Assembly: GCA_032622095.1 (NCBI GenBank)
Contig: CP136063.1
Coordinates: 31,498,987 to 31,562,986, forward strand
DNA from: Siphonodentalium dalli
Lineage: Eukaryota; Mollusca; Scaphopoda; Gadilida; Siphonodentaliidae
DNA: 64,000 nt
Direction: 5' to 3'
The notes beneath the pieces are model-generated. The model ran no database searches, was not told where the DNA came from, and saw only the letters and a program-made list of their open reading frames with translations. This document shows positions 1 to 9,736 of this stretch, one piece after another. Both the position numbers and the translations under genes were made by a program. Numbering within the stretch: the stretch's first letter is position 1; each line of letters starts with the position of its first letter.

Positions 1-775
1 AGTTATTAGAGGTTCATCTGTCTCAAAATATGTAAATCCTAGAAATGTACACCGGTATTCAAGTTAAATCATTATATATTGGTTTATCCGTACCTTGGAG
101 ATAACATCAGGTTGTGGGAACTTGTCTTTTAAAGATAAGTCTGCAAACCTATATTTGGTGACTAACTATACAAGATGAAGTTTCTGGATATTGATCCAGT
201 ATAACTCCTACGTCAGCTATCAATGAAAAGGTATCCTCATCTGCCGACGATTTGCCAACTGTAGTCTAAAACACACATGTTCAAATCTGTGAATCTTGTA
301 ATCGGGTGGTTACCTCAATGTCGACCATGATGACATTTACCACTTGCAGCACTCAACTCTCTCTGCTAGTTTACCCCATAACGGGACGATTGGATTATAA
401 TAAACCCATCAATGGCATTCGTTAAACCTCTCTGTTCCTATAATACACAGACGATCAGGAACCTTCATAATGGGTGAATAACTCACCTGGTTTTAACTGA
501 TGGTAAGTAGTCAGTCTGATTTGTCAAAGTAATTATAGTCTTTTAACTGATGTCATATACATAATCTGACATATATATTGGAAGCAATGTTCATATTTCA
601 ATAACTGAAATGCGAATCTCTATCGTAGAATGCCATCAGGAGTATTTCACCGTATATGATATGGTTCCGCTGCTGCTAGAAAGTTTACACGGAACTAACA
701 GTGTCTTTAAATATCTTCGACTTAGCTTTGACTCTTGGAAACTGAAAACCAGTGCTGAATCCAACTATGATGATG
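1..775. other. Stretch without recognised gene
   Basis: No coding region, RNA gene or clear repeat was recognised here. The longest open frame overlaps the end of the minus-strand coding frame that follows and looks like its shadow. The segment may hold 3' exons or the 3' untranslated region of that minus-strand gene. Confidence 0.4.
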
Positions 776-2113
776 TTAACAGCCCCATGTTCGTGGTAAC
801 CACACATGGACCTTTTTCGAACTGGAGAAATCAATGTATAAACCCGGCGTTCTTCTGTAAGGGGAGGAAACACATATATCACTTGCGTATATATGTACAC
901 ACTCTGTGCTCCCCAGATGTTTACTTTCAAATTTCCCGATGTCTGCTAATCTACCTCGATCAAATATTGCAGTTTCCACGCTTAAACCTTTAAATTGTGG
1001 ATTATTATCGCTCTTGAAATCAATCATAATCTGATGTTTCCGCCGATCGGGTGGGGAAACAATCACCGTTGAATGTTCCGAAACAACATTCGACCTGGTT
1101 TTCTCCCGGGATACCCCCAGTTTAGTTTCAGTAACTGAAATAAGAGAACTATGGTTGAGTTGCGTTGTGTCGTCGATTGTGACAACTGATCCATGATCAC
1201 TATGTCCAACTGAACTATTTGAACCTGTCTCAGTGACGATCATGTGACTAGCTGTCGGTGTTGTAGTATCGCACATGTACATTGCCCTATCGTAGCCGAA
1301 ATTTTCATCAGTACCATCCCTACTGGGCACGATGTTTGAAATATACCCTGTACCATTTATATCTGATGACAACGATAACCGTTGGATTTCTGTGGAACAC
1401 GATGTAACAGTTAAGTTTGCTTCAGCTGTACACACCGATGATGTTATCTGTGTTGACACATTCATTTGAGATGACGTAACCGTGACAACCGGAAACGCCA
1501 CATTCTGGCTGTTATTCAGTGAATACGTCTGTTGAGTATCACCAACAAGTGCTTCTGCTACGCTTTCGGTATCCGATATTGTAGCCCCTAATGCATTATT
1601 CCCGACCACTGACTGCGTTTTCAAGGCAACATGTGACTTGGTATCACTGTCTAACCGTGTGACCACAGACGCCCCTCTCTCATTTGCAGTATCAACAAAA
1701 TTCGATAAACAGGGCTGTTCTTCCCAGGTAATCTGGGTTCCTGGTACCGTGTTTGATGCAGGAAGGTCGTGTCTGTCATCGTCACTTAAATATGCCATGT
1801 CAATAGGCTCCTGTGTCATCTCTGCTTCACTGGTTCTCACACTGACATCATGTTCTTCCATGGTCACCTGGGGTCTCTTCCAGTTTATCACACTCTGCTG
1901 GGAGAACCTATTTGTATCAGATGAGAGCTGCGTATTGTCTCTGTCATGTATGCATGCCCCCTTAACCTCGTGGGAGGAGCTATTTTCACAATTGCTAGTA
2001 TGCGTAGCTTTGGCATCGACTTCAGAGCAATATTGTATCTGTGGTGGCTTGCAATCTAGTTGTATTTTGACGAGGCCATCTTCGCTTAATTCACCACATA
2101 TGATACCGAGTGA
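776..2113 (-). CDS. Ser/Thr-rich hypothetical protein, second part
   Basis: This minus-strand frame is open from just after a stop at 2114-2116 down to a stop at 776. It encodes about 445 residues rich in Ser, Thr, Val and Asp, without zinc fingers, membrane segments or a domain I recognise. Low-complexity Thr/Ser/Val tracts (for example near VTVTSSQMNVSTQITSS) resemble a disordered or mucin-like region. There is no good ATG at its 5' side. It overlaps by about 28 bp the end of another Ser/Thr-rich minus-strand frame at 2086-2736 with the same composition. The simplest reading is therefore one gene whose frame shifts near 2,100, through an indel, an assembly error or a short unrecognised intron. 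The product is unknown and the gene could be a recent pseudogene. Confidence 0.45.
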   Translation of the reverse strand, partial: SLGIICGELSEDGLVKIQLDCKPPQIQYCSEVDAKATHTSNCENSSSHEVKGACIHDRDNTQLSSDTNRFSQQSVINWKRPQVTMEEHDVSVRTSEAEMTQEPIDMAYLSDDDRHDLPASNTVPGTQITWEEQPCLSNFVDTANERGASVVTRLDSDTKSHVALKTQSVVGNNALGATISDTESVAEALVGDTQQTYSLNNSQNVAFPVVTVTSSQMNVSTQITSSVCTAEANLTVTSCSTEIQRLSLSSDINGTGYISNIVPSRDGTDENFGYDRAMYMCDTTTPTASHMIVTETGSNSSVGHSDHGSVVTIDDTTQLNHSSLISVTETKLGVSREKTRSNVVSEHSTVIVSPPDRRKHQIMIDFKSDNNPQFKGLSVETAIFDRGRLADIGKFESKHLGSTECVHIYASDICVSSPYRRTPGLYIDFSSSKKVHVWLPRTWGC

Positions 2114-2736
2114 TCAAGTTGGGAAACTACGGGTGCATCAGAACTATCTAGGAATTTCCTACATTTAAAATCGTCAATCACCGATCCATCTATAGGGTCG
2201 TCTTTGTACATGAGAAAGAAACTTGGGTATCGGTCAAGCTCTGTAGAAGTTTTACCAAAGTTAAATGTTGACTCGACCTGTGAATAACCTGGATTGGTCA
2301 ACATTGGATTTTCCGTCGACGTTATGTACCTGACCGGGGTGCTTGGATGAGCTGATTCAAATTTGTTCTGTGCCGGCGATAATCCCGGATTATCCAACAT
2401 TTGAGTCACCTTGGACGATACCTGAGGCTGTACAGTTCGCCAACTCAGTTGAGCTGATGGGATTTCTACTCCCATGCTCACCACAGCTGACGTAATGGCT
2501 TGTTCGAAATCCTCAGTGGCTTGCCACGTACTGTGGGTGGCCACTGTTGAAGATTGGACACTGTCGCCAAAACTGACTGGACCGGATGCACGCGTCACTT
2601 CTGTGGCAGCCCCAGTCATTTCTTTTGAACCTACTAGATGTCTATTCCCACTCGCTACAGTAACCGTATTTTGCATACTAAAGTCGATAACCGACCCTTG
2701 TTTTACCTTGGGAACAGAAAATTCTGCTCTGAACAT
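2086..2736 (-). CDS. Ser/Thr-rich hypothetical protein, first part
   Basis: This frame encodes 216 residues from an ATG at 2736, with an in-frame stop about 27 bp upstream, so this is the likely translation start. The composition (Ser, Thr, Val, Gln) matches the frame at 776-2113 on the same strand, and the two probably belong to one protein of about 650 residues. It contains repeated phrases such as NPGLSPAQNKFESAHPS and NPGYSQVESTFNFG, a weak internal repeat of the form MLxNPGxSxxxxxF. No known domain was recognised. A plausible splice acceptor and donor lie upstream (2785 and 3379), which would place a non-coding first exon near 3.4 kb. Confidence 0.45.
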   Translation of the reverse strand: MFRAEFSVPKVKQGSVIDFSMQNTVTVASGNRHLVGSKEMTGAATEVTRASGPVSFGDSVQSSTVATHSTWQATEDFEQAITSAVVSMGVEIPSAQLSWRTVQPQVSSKVTQMLDNPGLSPAQNKFESAHPSTPVRYITSTENPMLTNPGYSQVESTFNFGKTSTELDRYPSFFLMYKDDPIDGSVIDDFKCRKFLDSSDAPVVSQLDHSVSYVVN

Positions 2737-2784
2737 TTTATATTCATTCTCTTCCCCTTCTCACCAAATTGAACCTTGATGTTC

Positions 2785-3379
2785 CTGCAAATTAGAATGC
2801 TGCTGACTCGCCTGACTATCACTCTCCGTGTACGTGAATGTGAAAAGAATGTAAAAGTGTCAATAGTTTCAGAAACATGCCAATAACTGGCAAAGCAGAA
2901 TCATGACATTCTATTCATTACAAAAACACATTACTCCGAACAAAATTAGAGATGTAGGCGTGTAATATCCAGTAAACAAAACACACAATGGTTCTATACC
3001 ATAACTAAATAGAAAATTTCCCCAAAAAAAAAAAAAAAAAATTCGACTTGAAACTTCGTTGAAAAGTAGCTTTTCCTCAACAGCAGAATCTTTCTAATAT
3101 AATCTGTAAATACTAAATTCTAATGATTAATATCATCAACACACACTTTAATGCTATTTATTAACAATTCAAACAATTATATACGAAATACGAACAATAA
3201 ACGAAAAACTACCGCGTTCCCAACCGAGCACGTGGTAATGGAGGACAACAGAAAAACAATTGAGTTTTCCTCGCGAATAACGAAAATAAGTTTGCGACGA
3301 CGCCAATGTTGTGAAAATTGGTATACAACAAGTACAAGTTATATTAATACATGCACAAGATAATAAGGTTTATACTCAC
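2785..3379 (-). other. Possible 5' intron of the Ser/Thr-rich gene
   Basis: Read on the minus strand, a GTGAGT donor lies at 3379-3374 and an ATTTGCAG acceptor ends at 2785. Together they would define a 595-bp intron just upstream of the coding frame that starts at 2736. The enclosed sequence is AT-rich and contains an A-homopolymer near 3,025. This is inference from two splice-like motifs only. Sequence between 3380 and 3655 would then be promoter or first exon. Confidence 0.25.
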
Positions 3380-4061
3380 CAATATATATATGCAGAAACG
3401 TGAAGATTGTATCAGATAATAATGAAAATAGCAACAGCAATAAAATAACGATGTGTTCAATTTGGTTTCTCTTTTAGTTCTCCCTTCGATCTCGTCACTT
3501 CTTCTCGAGCCGAGAGTTCCGGTTCACTTTCCGGTACAAACTTATCGCCGCTCCAGCTCCGGTCACTTCTAATAGAATTATGTCCCATTGATTAGAAACC
3601 CAATTTCACAGCATAACTACAAACGTCTAGCAGCCAAGTACCGGATTTTCCCCTAACCCAAAATTCTCTGTTAAAGTTTTTTTTCTCGGCGGATAATTTA
3701 TTAGTAGTATCTCCGCAAATGTTTTCCGGTTGATGTGCTCTTGTAACCCTTGGGGAAAATTAAATATTCAATATTGCAACAACCTACCCAAAACGACATA
3801 TGGCCATATGGGTGTGATCATGTTTTATTCAGAAGCAGTAGTTGGAAATCACGTTAGAACGTTGGTTTATGTGCATATGTACACACCAGATCACAAAAAT
3901 GTTAACATCTTACTTTTATAGGATTATACAGAATGGCCGTCACACAATCTACATTTTTATGTTACGAAAATATACACTTTCGAAAAAAGACTCAATGGTG
4001 ACACCCAATATGATACGTGTTACATGTTCGCATGTGCATGTAGAACAAAAGTAGGTCAAAT

Positions 4062-6513
4062 ATGTCGAAATGCTTATTCAAATTTCGTTACAAAGAAGCT
4101 TGCAATAGCAACGAAAGGTGCACTGAAAATGCCGGTGTGGCCCTCCATCTAGACACCGTTGAAGAGATGATTCCTCTTTTCGTCGCAGCTGGATACACTC
4201 ATTATGTCAGATATGCACTATATTACCTGCGGTCAATGTAATCACTACCGGGTGATGTTCAGAAGCCATTCATGAAGGGTTAGCATACTATGAACCACAA
4301 CAGTGGCATTGTTAATGGCATTTGGAGTGATATGTTGATTGAGACCACCTCCATGCGGTATGGTCATGGACGCCCAGGTATAATCACCATCACACTGAAA
4401 CCAGAGAGTGTTCGCACATGGGAATACAGTTTGAATACATGCAATTGCCTGATATACGATTTGGATTGTATGCGAGAGAAGGGAGGCGAATGCACTCAGA
4501 CATGTCATAAAGAAGTATATCAAGTTCAAGAATAAAGGTTGACAAGGCTGATCGAGATTCACTAAAACATAAGCTGGAGCTGTGCATTGACCCACTTGAT
4601 CCGGGGCAGCATCCACAAGAGATCGCTAATGTGGAGTCCGGACAAGTCCTCCGTCAATGTAGATAATGCCATGGAACTTGGACGAGACCAGATGATAAAT
4701 TTCGAAAAAGGTTGGCCGTCCAGTTTCCATAAGACAATAATCCGGAACGTGAAAACAACTACAACAGCTAGTATTAGTAGGCATATAAACATTGGCAACG
4801 TACGCATTTTTGACACGGAAGTGATTTATGTGAGAGCAATGGGGTTAAAGAATAGTACGATGAGCTTGGATATTGATGAAATCCTTTCGTACGAGCTATC
4901 GCCCTATCCACCTTCAATGTTTGAGTCTAACGGATATAGGAAGGAAGCCTGAAGAATGCGCTGCGTGTTGCCATCATAGCTGACGTACCAAAAGGCAATG
5001 TCAGCCATGCAACCTTCCTAGACGGCTGTGAAATATTATGGACAGTACGATGGCCATCGCTTGGGGTAGTGCAAGATTTCCTTGATGAATTACGGCTTAT
5101 ATACTTGCAACACTGACATAGAAAACAGATGTATACTTGATATTCGATAGGTATAAACTCAGCATCAAAAAATCGACGCGATTAGCCCGAGATAAAGGGG
5201 CTAGCAGAGTCTTCACATCAAGCAAAATCAAGCAAAACACGAGGTTATCCTCACAAGAAGTTATCCTGACAGTGAGTGACAACAGAACACAGCTTATTGA
5301 CATGATTGTTAATGATCTCCAGGTGCAAAAGGAGGAATGTTTTGCCAATACAAATAAACGACTTAGTAACGCTGAAGGGGTCACTCTCACCAAAAAAGGG
5401 CTGAAGGGTACACATGATTTGAAAATGTGCTGAAGGGTACACATGATTTGAAATGTCATTCTAAATGACGTTTAGTTTTCGTATCTGCCATGATTTCTCT
5501 TAGAGAATAATTGTTTACGTTCCAATGAACATTAAAATGAACTGAAAACAAACTGCTAATGGGCGCCAGTCTTTCAGAAACACAGTTTAAGTAACGGTGT
5601 TAGTGGCGATCACAAACACTTCGTACCCTTCAGCACGTTTTCAAATCCTGTGTACCCTTCAGCACTTTTTTGGTGAGAGTGACCCTTTCAGCCTTAGTAA
5701 CGGGAAAGGATCCAATTCCTATAGAGATTAATAAGGGCATATGTATCAATAGGCGTGATCTCATATCGACCCATGAAGAAGGAGATACTCTTATTGTTTA
5801 GCATGTTGCGAGAGTAGCAACCCAAACATCGTTGGTTGTAGCAAATGACACCGACATATTTGTAATGCTACTCCATTTCCTTTATCACGGTGATTTATCC
5901 GGCCATGTACTGGTGGTAGCACCGGCAAAGGGGCGAACACAATAAACATCAATGAAACGCTCAAAGTTCTCATGAATATCGCTCGTGACCTTTAGCAATG
6001 CATGGACCCACATGATGTGACACTGTCGCGGCTCTACATGGTATAGGCAAATGTACAGCCTTTAACATTCTCAAAGTGGGAAGTTGCAATATAACATACA
6101 TTAGTGTGCCGTCCGTTTCAATTGAAGAGTTGTAGATGCGGCTACATTTTTGGGTCGCTATGGACAACCAAATTGCCAATCAAGCACAGATGCTCGACGG
6201 AAGCGCCAAAACTGAAATCTCTACCTCCAACCGACGATGCTGTAATATGGATAAATATTAAATGCACCCACTTACGAGTATGTGTATGGATACATGCGCT
6301 TGATGACACACCTGCTTACCTACATCCAACTGATTACGGCTGGTCGAGAGAGAACGGATCACTCGACCCAACCGTTGTTCCAACTCGGCAACCACTAGCT
6401 CCTAAGACTATACTAAAACTCATTAGATGTTGTTGTGCTTAAAATGTCTTTGCATGACCAAACGTTGTGGTTGTAGGCGTGCGGGTTTAACTTGCACGGC
6501 GTTCTGTTCGTGA
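4062..6513 (+). pseudogene. Transposon-borne FEN-like nuclease with C-terminal CXC motif, decayed
   Basis: Plus-strand coding is spread over all three frames with stops and frameshifts. The pieces in order are: EEMIPLFVAAGYTHYVRYAL (4.14-4.24 kb), GIWSDMLIETTSMRYGHG (4.32 kb), LELCIDPLDPGQHPQ (4.58 kb), VIYVRAMGLKNS and LSYELSPYPPSMF (4.83-4.92 kb), IFDRYKLSIKKSTRLARD (5.14 kb), ISTHEEGDTLIV (5.77 kb), VANDTDIFVMLLHF (5.84 kb), CDTVAALHGIGKCTAFNILK (6.02 kb), TEAPKLKSLPPT (6.21 kb), and a Cys-rich end CLCMTKRCGCRRAGLTC (6.44-6.51 kb). I recognise this order from a family of uncharacterised predicted proteins common in fish and marine invertebrates, often with a tesmin/TSO1-like CXC end. The acidic clusters plus the GCD...GIGK hairpin recall FEN/XPG nucleases; that function is inference. 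The copy is dead, and part of its N-terminus may be missing. Confidence 0.7.
5371..5692. mobile_element. 322-bp MITE with 9-bp target duplication
   Basis: The left end (GCTGAAGGGGTCACTCTCAC) is the inverted repeat of the right end (GTGAGAGTGACCCTTTCAGC), and the match extends about 55 bp inward. A subterminal motif GCTGAAGGGTACACATGATT is present twice near the left end, with an inverted pair near the right end. The 9-bp sequence CTTAGTAAC flanks both ends (5362-5370 and 5693-5701). Skipping the element with one copy of the duplication rejoins the conserved protein sequence on either side. The target length suits Mutator-like or related families. There is no coding capacity. Confidence 0.85.
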
Positions 6514-7080
6514 GAGGGGAACTGTCGGTGTATGAACGAGCTGACACATCGACATGACGAGGAAAATACTGGTGACATACACTGACTATTCTAGGTACAT
6601 TCTTTATGCAATACACCAATGCTGACGTACATATGTCATTATAATTATTTTGTTTCTGTCCCAATGACATGTTGTTACAAAATAAAGCGAAAATTATATA
6701 TGTTGGAAGCACTCTCTTGATACTCTTGCAACAGATATGATTTGAGCTATGAGAGCGGCCATTTCTTGAGTATTTAATTGTCGATTTTGTCCAGTTTATG
6801 TCATTTGTCACAGCATGTCAATGAATACATCGTATCGTATTTCTGCTGCCAAATATGATGTTATTGATACGGAATTGCCGCTGACATGGTCAAGGTATAC
6901 ACACTATTAAAGACTTTTGGGCACTCAGCGGCCATCTTGAATAAAAAAGGTCCCCAAAGGTTACACATCCACATCAACCGGAATATCAATAAAGACACCA
7001 CCGTGATACATTATCAACAGAGATAAAAACTTTAACAGAGAATTTTGGGTTAGACCTCAGTTCTGCTGGACTTTAGCCTC

Positions 7081-7343
7081 TTCACCCTTTCATGATGGGA
7101 GCTGCGCTGGTGCTGCATTAAAGATCCCGAGCCAGGACATTCTCTCATATATGCGAGTCTCCCATATGGAGCCTCGCATATATAAGAGAATGAACTGGCT
7201 AACAAGATGAAGATGAATATTGTTAGGCCAATGCATTATCTGATATATACGAGGCGCCCAGTTTTTGGCAAAAAATATCTGATATATACGAGGCGCCCAG
7301 TTTTGGCAAAAAATCAGGAAGCTCCAGTCATAGAACGGTTAAA
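7081..7343. repeat. Foldback MITE with ATTCTCTCATATATGCGAG hairpin
   Basis: The ends are inverted: CCTTTCATGATGGGAGCT on the left against GCTCCAGTCATAGAACGG on the right. It encloses a long hairpin at about 7139-7195 (ATTCTCTCATATATGCGAG and its complement around a short loop). Copy A carries a 38-bp tandem duplication (7241-7312) that copy B lacks. It is adjacent to a sister element at 7488-7730. No coding. Confidence 0.6.
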
Positions 7344-7487
7344 TATAACTTCCAGTTATGGATTGTTCATGGTGTTTGCTTTTTCAGTAATGATTTGACA
7401 TGTTCATGAAAGGGTTAAAGACAAGCAAACCATAAACAACCCTGAACTGGAAGCTAGAAAACATACCAATATAATTATATATGTATA

Positions 7488-7730
7488 TTTAACCCTACCA
7501 TGATTGGAGCTTCCTGAACTTTCACGAAAACATTGTGCCAATGCATTCTCCTATATATGTGAGTCTCCCATATGGCATATATAAGAGAATGCACTGACTT
7601 TCAAGATCAAGGTAAATATTGTATATATATAGGTATTCTCTCATATATGAGCGACTCACATATATAAGAGGATGCATTGGCACAGGGTATTCGCGAAAAT
7701 TAAGGAAGCTCCAGTCATGGAAGGATTAAT
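7488..7730. repeat. Second foldback MITE of the same family
   Basis: The left end (TTAACCCTACCATGATTGGA) and the right end (TCCAGTCATGGAAGGATTAA) are inverted repeats about 35 bp long. The interior holds two more hairpins related to the one at 7,139. A fragment of the same family is visible at about 38,430-38,500 (AACCCTTTCATGACTGGAGC). The copy B counterpart is at about 39,833-40,073. Confidence 0.6.
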
Positions 7731-7790
7731 TATAGCTTCCAGTTCAGGGTTTGCTTTTTCAGTATGGATTTGACATGTTGATAAATATAT

Positions 7791-8318
7791 TTAAAGGTGG
7801 ATTATCTCTTTGTAAATATGTATTATATAGTTACCGGGGTATAATATATTAGATTTGAATCGAAGACTCCTGTCCGGAAATGCTTCTATCGCTTAATATT
7901 AATTTTATTTCGAATATTTTCTGGTCCAAAAAGGTGTGTTTGTTCAGCTAACGAACAATAGTGGTTAATGTTAACAGAGACCAGAAATGTTATTTAACAA
8001 TTTTGTCACAAATAAACGTTAATTATACTTATTAACGCTTATATCTGTGGAACAAAACAGTACACACAACCAATCTGTGATATTTGACTTTCGTTGAGTA
8101 GCCACAGGAACAGCCCAGTGCTCTATATCGCAATACGTTGTCATCCGAATTGTCTGTTCTAAAAATAGTAACATGAACGGTCCCGATTTAATATTCGAAA
8201 TAAAATCAATATTAATTGATAGAAGCTTTTCCGGACAGGGGTCTTCAGTTCATATCTATTATTTTATACACACGCAACTATTTAAAATTTGTTATATAAA
8301 GAGATAATCCATCTTTAA
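7791..8318. mobile_element. 528-bp foldback MITE, family F1 (copy A)
   Basis: The left terminus (TTAAAGGTGGATTATCTCTT) pairs with the right terminus (AGAGATAATCCATCTTTAA). Imperfect inverted homology continues for 130-170 bp, including GAAGACTCCTGTCCGGAAAT against TTTTCCGGACAGGGGTCTTC. TATAT is found on both sides and may be the target duplication. Further members: 40135-40662 (inside copy B), 60971-61476 (inserted in a LINE), and two widely separated arms at 30479 and 34613. No protein frame is conserved. Confidence 0.75.
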
Positions 8319-8919
8319 TATATCTGAATATACAACTAAATAACTGGAGTCTTATAGTACATATGTTACACATTGTAACGTGTCCTGGAATTTTGTGAGT
8401 GATTGTTTTAGCAAACATTACATATGTCCACATTTTTATGCGACCAATGATATGCGTTGCATATATGAGTATTATATAGCCTACATGGCATTTATGTTGG
8501 TCAAACCCTGTACTGTGAACAGGTGAGGTCAAACTGATACATATATTTGTTCTCCAATTATGACCACAATGTCAGCTGAGTTTCTCATTAATATTATTCG
8601 GCGGTCCTGAAAATACCAGGTCATAATTTTATGGTACATCACAAAGTTGCCCGGAGGATCACATATGTGTGGTTGATAATTTGAAATTTTACAAGTGATA
8701 TTTCAACAGATTTTTTTTTTGTTTAAAAAAAAATTGAGCTTGTGTCAGACAATATGCAAAATCAGTGGGCCAGTCTTTAGTTTATCTCTTTATATAGTAT
8801 GAGCTCTATGTAAGATAATGTCAGGCAACCCCTAGCTGTGATATATGTGTGGTCAAAACTTTCACCAATACAACATCAATACTACATCATGCAACATGTA
8901 ATATAGAAACAAAAGCTGT

Positions 8920-9624
8920 ATTATCCAGGAACATAATAGAGTGCATGGGCTAGAAAGACCCACCATGTACGTCAACAATGTTTGCTTAGCAGCCATTTTG
9001 AAATTGAAGACATCTACCAAAAGTAAATAATCAAATATCATCATCATTCTAGTTGATTTCTTTGGACTCGAAAACATGGGTTTGGGGGTCAAAATGATGT
9101 TTCTCCGAGATTTTTTGATGAAAATATGGGTCAAAATTTGGATTTTGGTGGCCATCTTGGAAAATGGCGGAAAACCAGTTTCCGGTTGGTCGAATGCAAT
9201 TCCCATTAACTTTAATGGATTATATGACCCTGAAAACATTGGTATAGACACCAAAATTATGCGTCTAGGTGCATCAGAACCTGAGATATATGAAAAGGTA
9301 ATTTTTCGCGGCGGCCATTTTGAAAAATTGCGGGAAACCGGTGTCCATCCCTACATATTTCTTGGTAACATGACTAATCTTATTCAGGAAGGTCTAACGA
9401 ACAAAATGATACCACTTTCGGAGGATCTTGTGGGGTGCATGGGGGTGTTTCTAGCCCACGTACTAAAACATTTGTTTGCGTTCCACTTATTTGGCGCTAC
9501 GATACTGAAAGCACGATTGGCTGGGGTAGACCGTCCCGTGTTGTTGATGAGTCTGACATCTATGTCTGGGCAATCTCTCACAACTTCCCCGTCGAGGAAA
9601 TTGTGGGCTGAAGTTTGTTTATAA
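8920..9624. other. Repeat-like region with a 182-codon open frame
   Basis: A plus-strand frame from ATG 9076 to 9624 is open for 182 codons in both copies of the duplication. It reads through non-coding-looking repeats (GGCCATCTTGGAAAATGGCG and GCGGCCATTTTGAAAA). The segment is flanked by inverted sequences (CATGGGCTAGAAAGACCC near 8,945; its partner near 9,440). I recognise no protein family, and the minus strand is also open over part of it. The sequence is most likely an interspersed repeat; conservation between A and B says little because the duplication is recent. Confidence 0.3.
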
Positions 9625-9693
9625 TGTACCGCCAGGTATATTTCTTATAAACTTCTTGAAATGTGTCTATCTTTGGTGTGATTTTTTTGGTGT

Positions 9694-9736
9694 CCCGTTA
9701 TTTACTAAAGGTGATTTTCTTTTACTAAATAACGGG
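9694..9736. repeat. Short hairpin
   Basis: CCCGTTATTTACTAAA and TTTACTAAATAACGGG form a near-perfect stem of about 16 bp around an 11-bp loop. It is present unchanged in copy B at 42040-42082. Function unknown; probably the end or core of a small foldback element. Confidence 0.5.

Larger units (their letters stand above)
3656..7050 (+). mobile_element. 3.4-kb TIR DNA transposon with nuclease/CXC gene
   Basis: The two ends are inverted repeats. The left end (3656 onward, starting ACCCAAAATTCTCTGTTAAA) matches the reverse complement of the right end (to 7050). The match continues with moderate divergence for about 120 bp, through shared blocks such as TTCCGGTTGATGTG and TGTAACC.TTGGGG. TA dinucleotides flank both ends (3654-3655 and 7051-7052), consistent with a TA target duplication. 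The interior holds one plus-strand protein remnant (4062-6513), followed by an AATAAA-like signal near 6,680. No DDE transposase was recognised. A 322-bp MITE sits inside the gene at 5371-5692. The right 255 bp occurs again at 39177-39433 as part of the large duplication, whose left limit falls inside this element. Confidence 0.75.

Noticed and set aside
4245-4816. Minus-strand open frames across the nuclease pseudogene
   Set aside because: The plus strand carries recognisable conserved protein sequence; the minus frames have no family features.
8862-9254. 130-codon minus-strand frame opposite the 182-codon frame (also at 41208-41600)
   Set aside because: It overlaps repeat sequence with GGCCATCTTGG boxes and resembles no family; both strands are open by composition.
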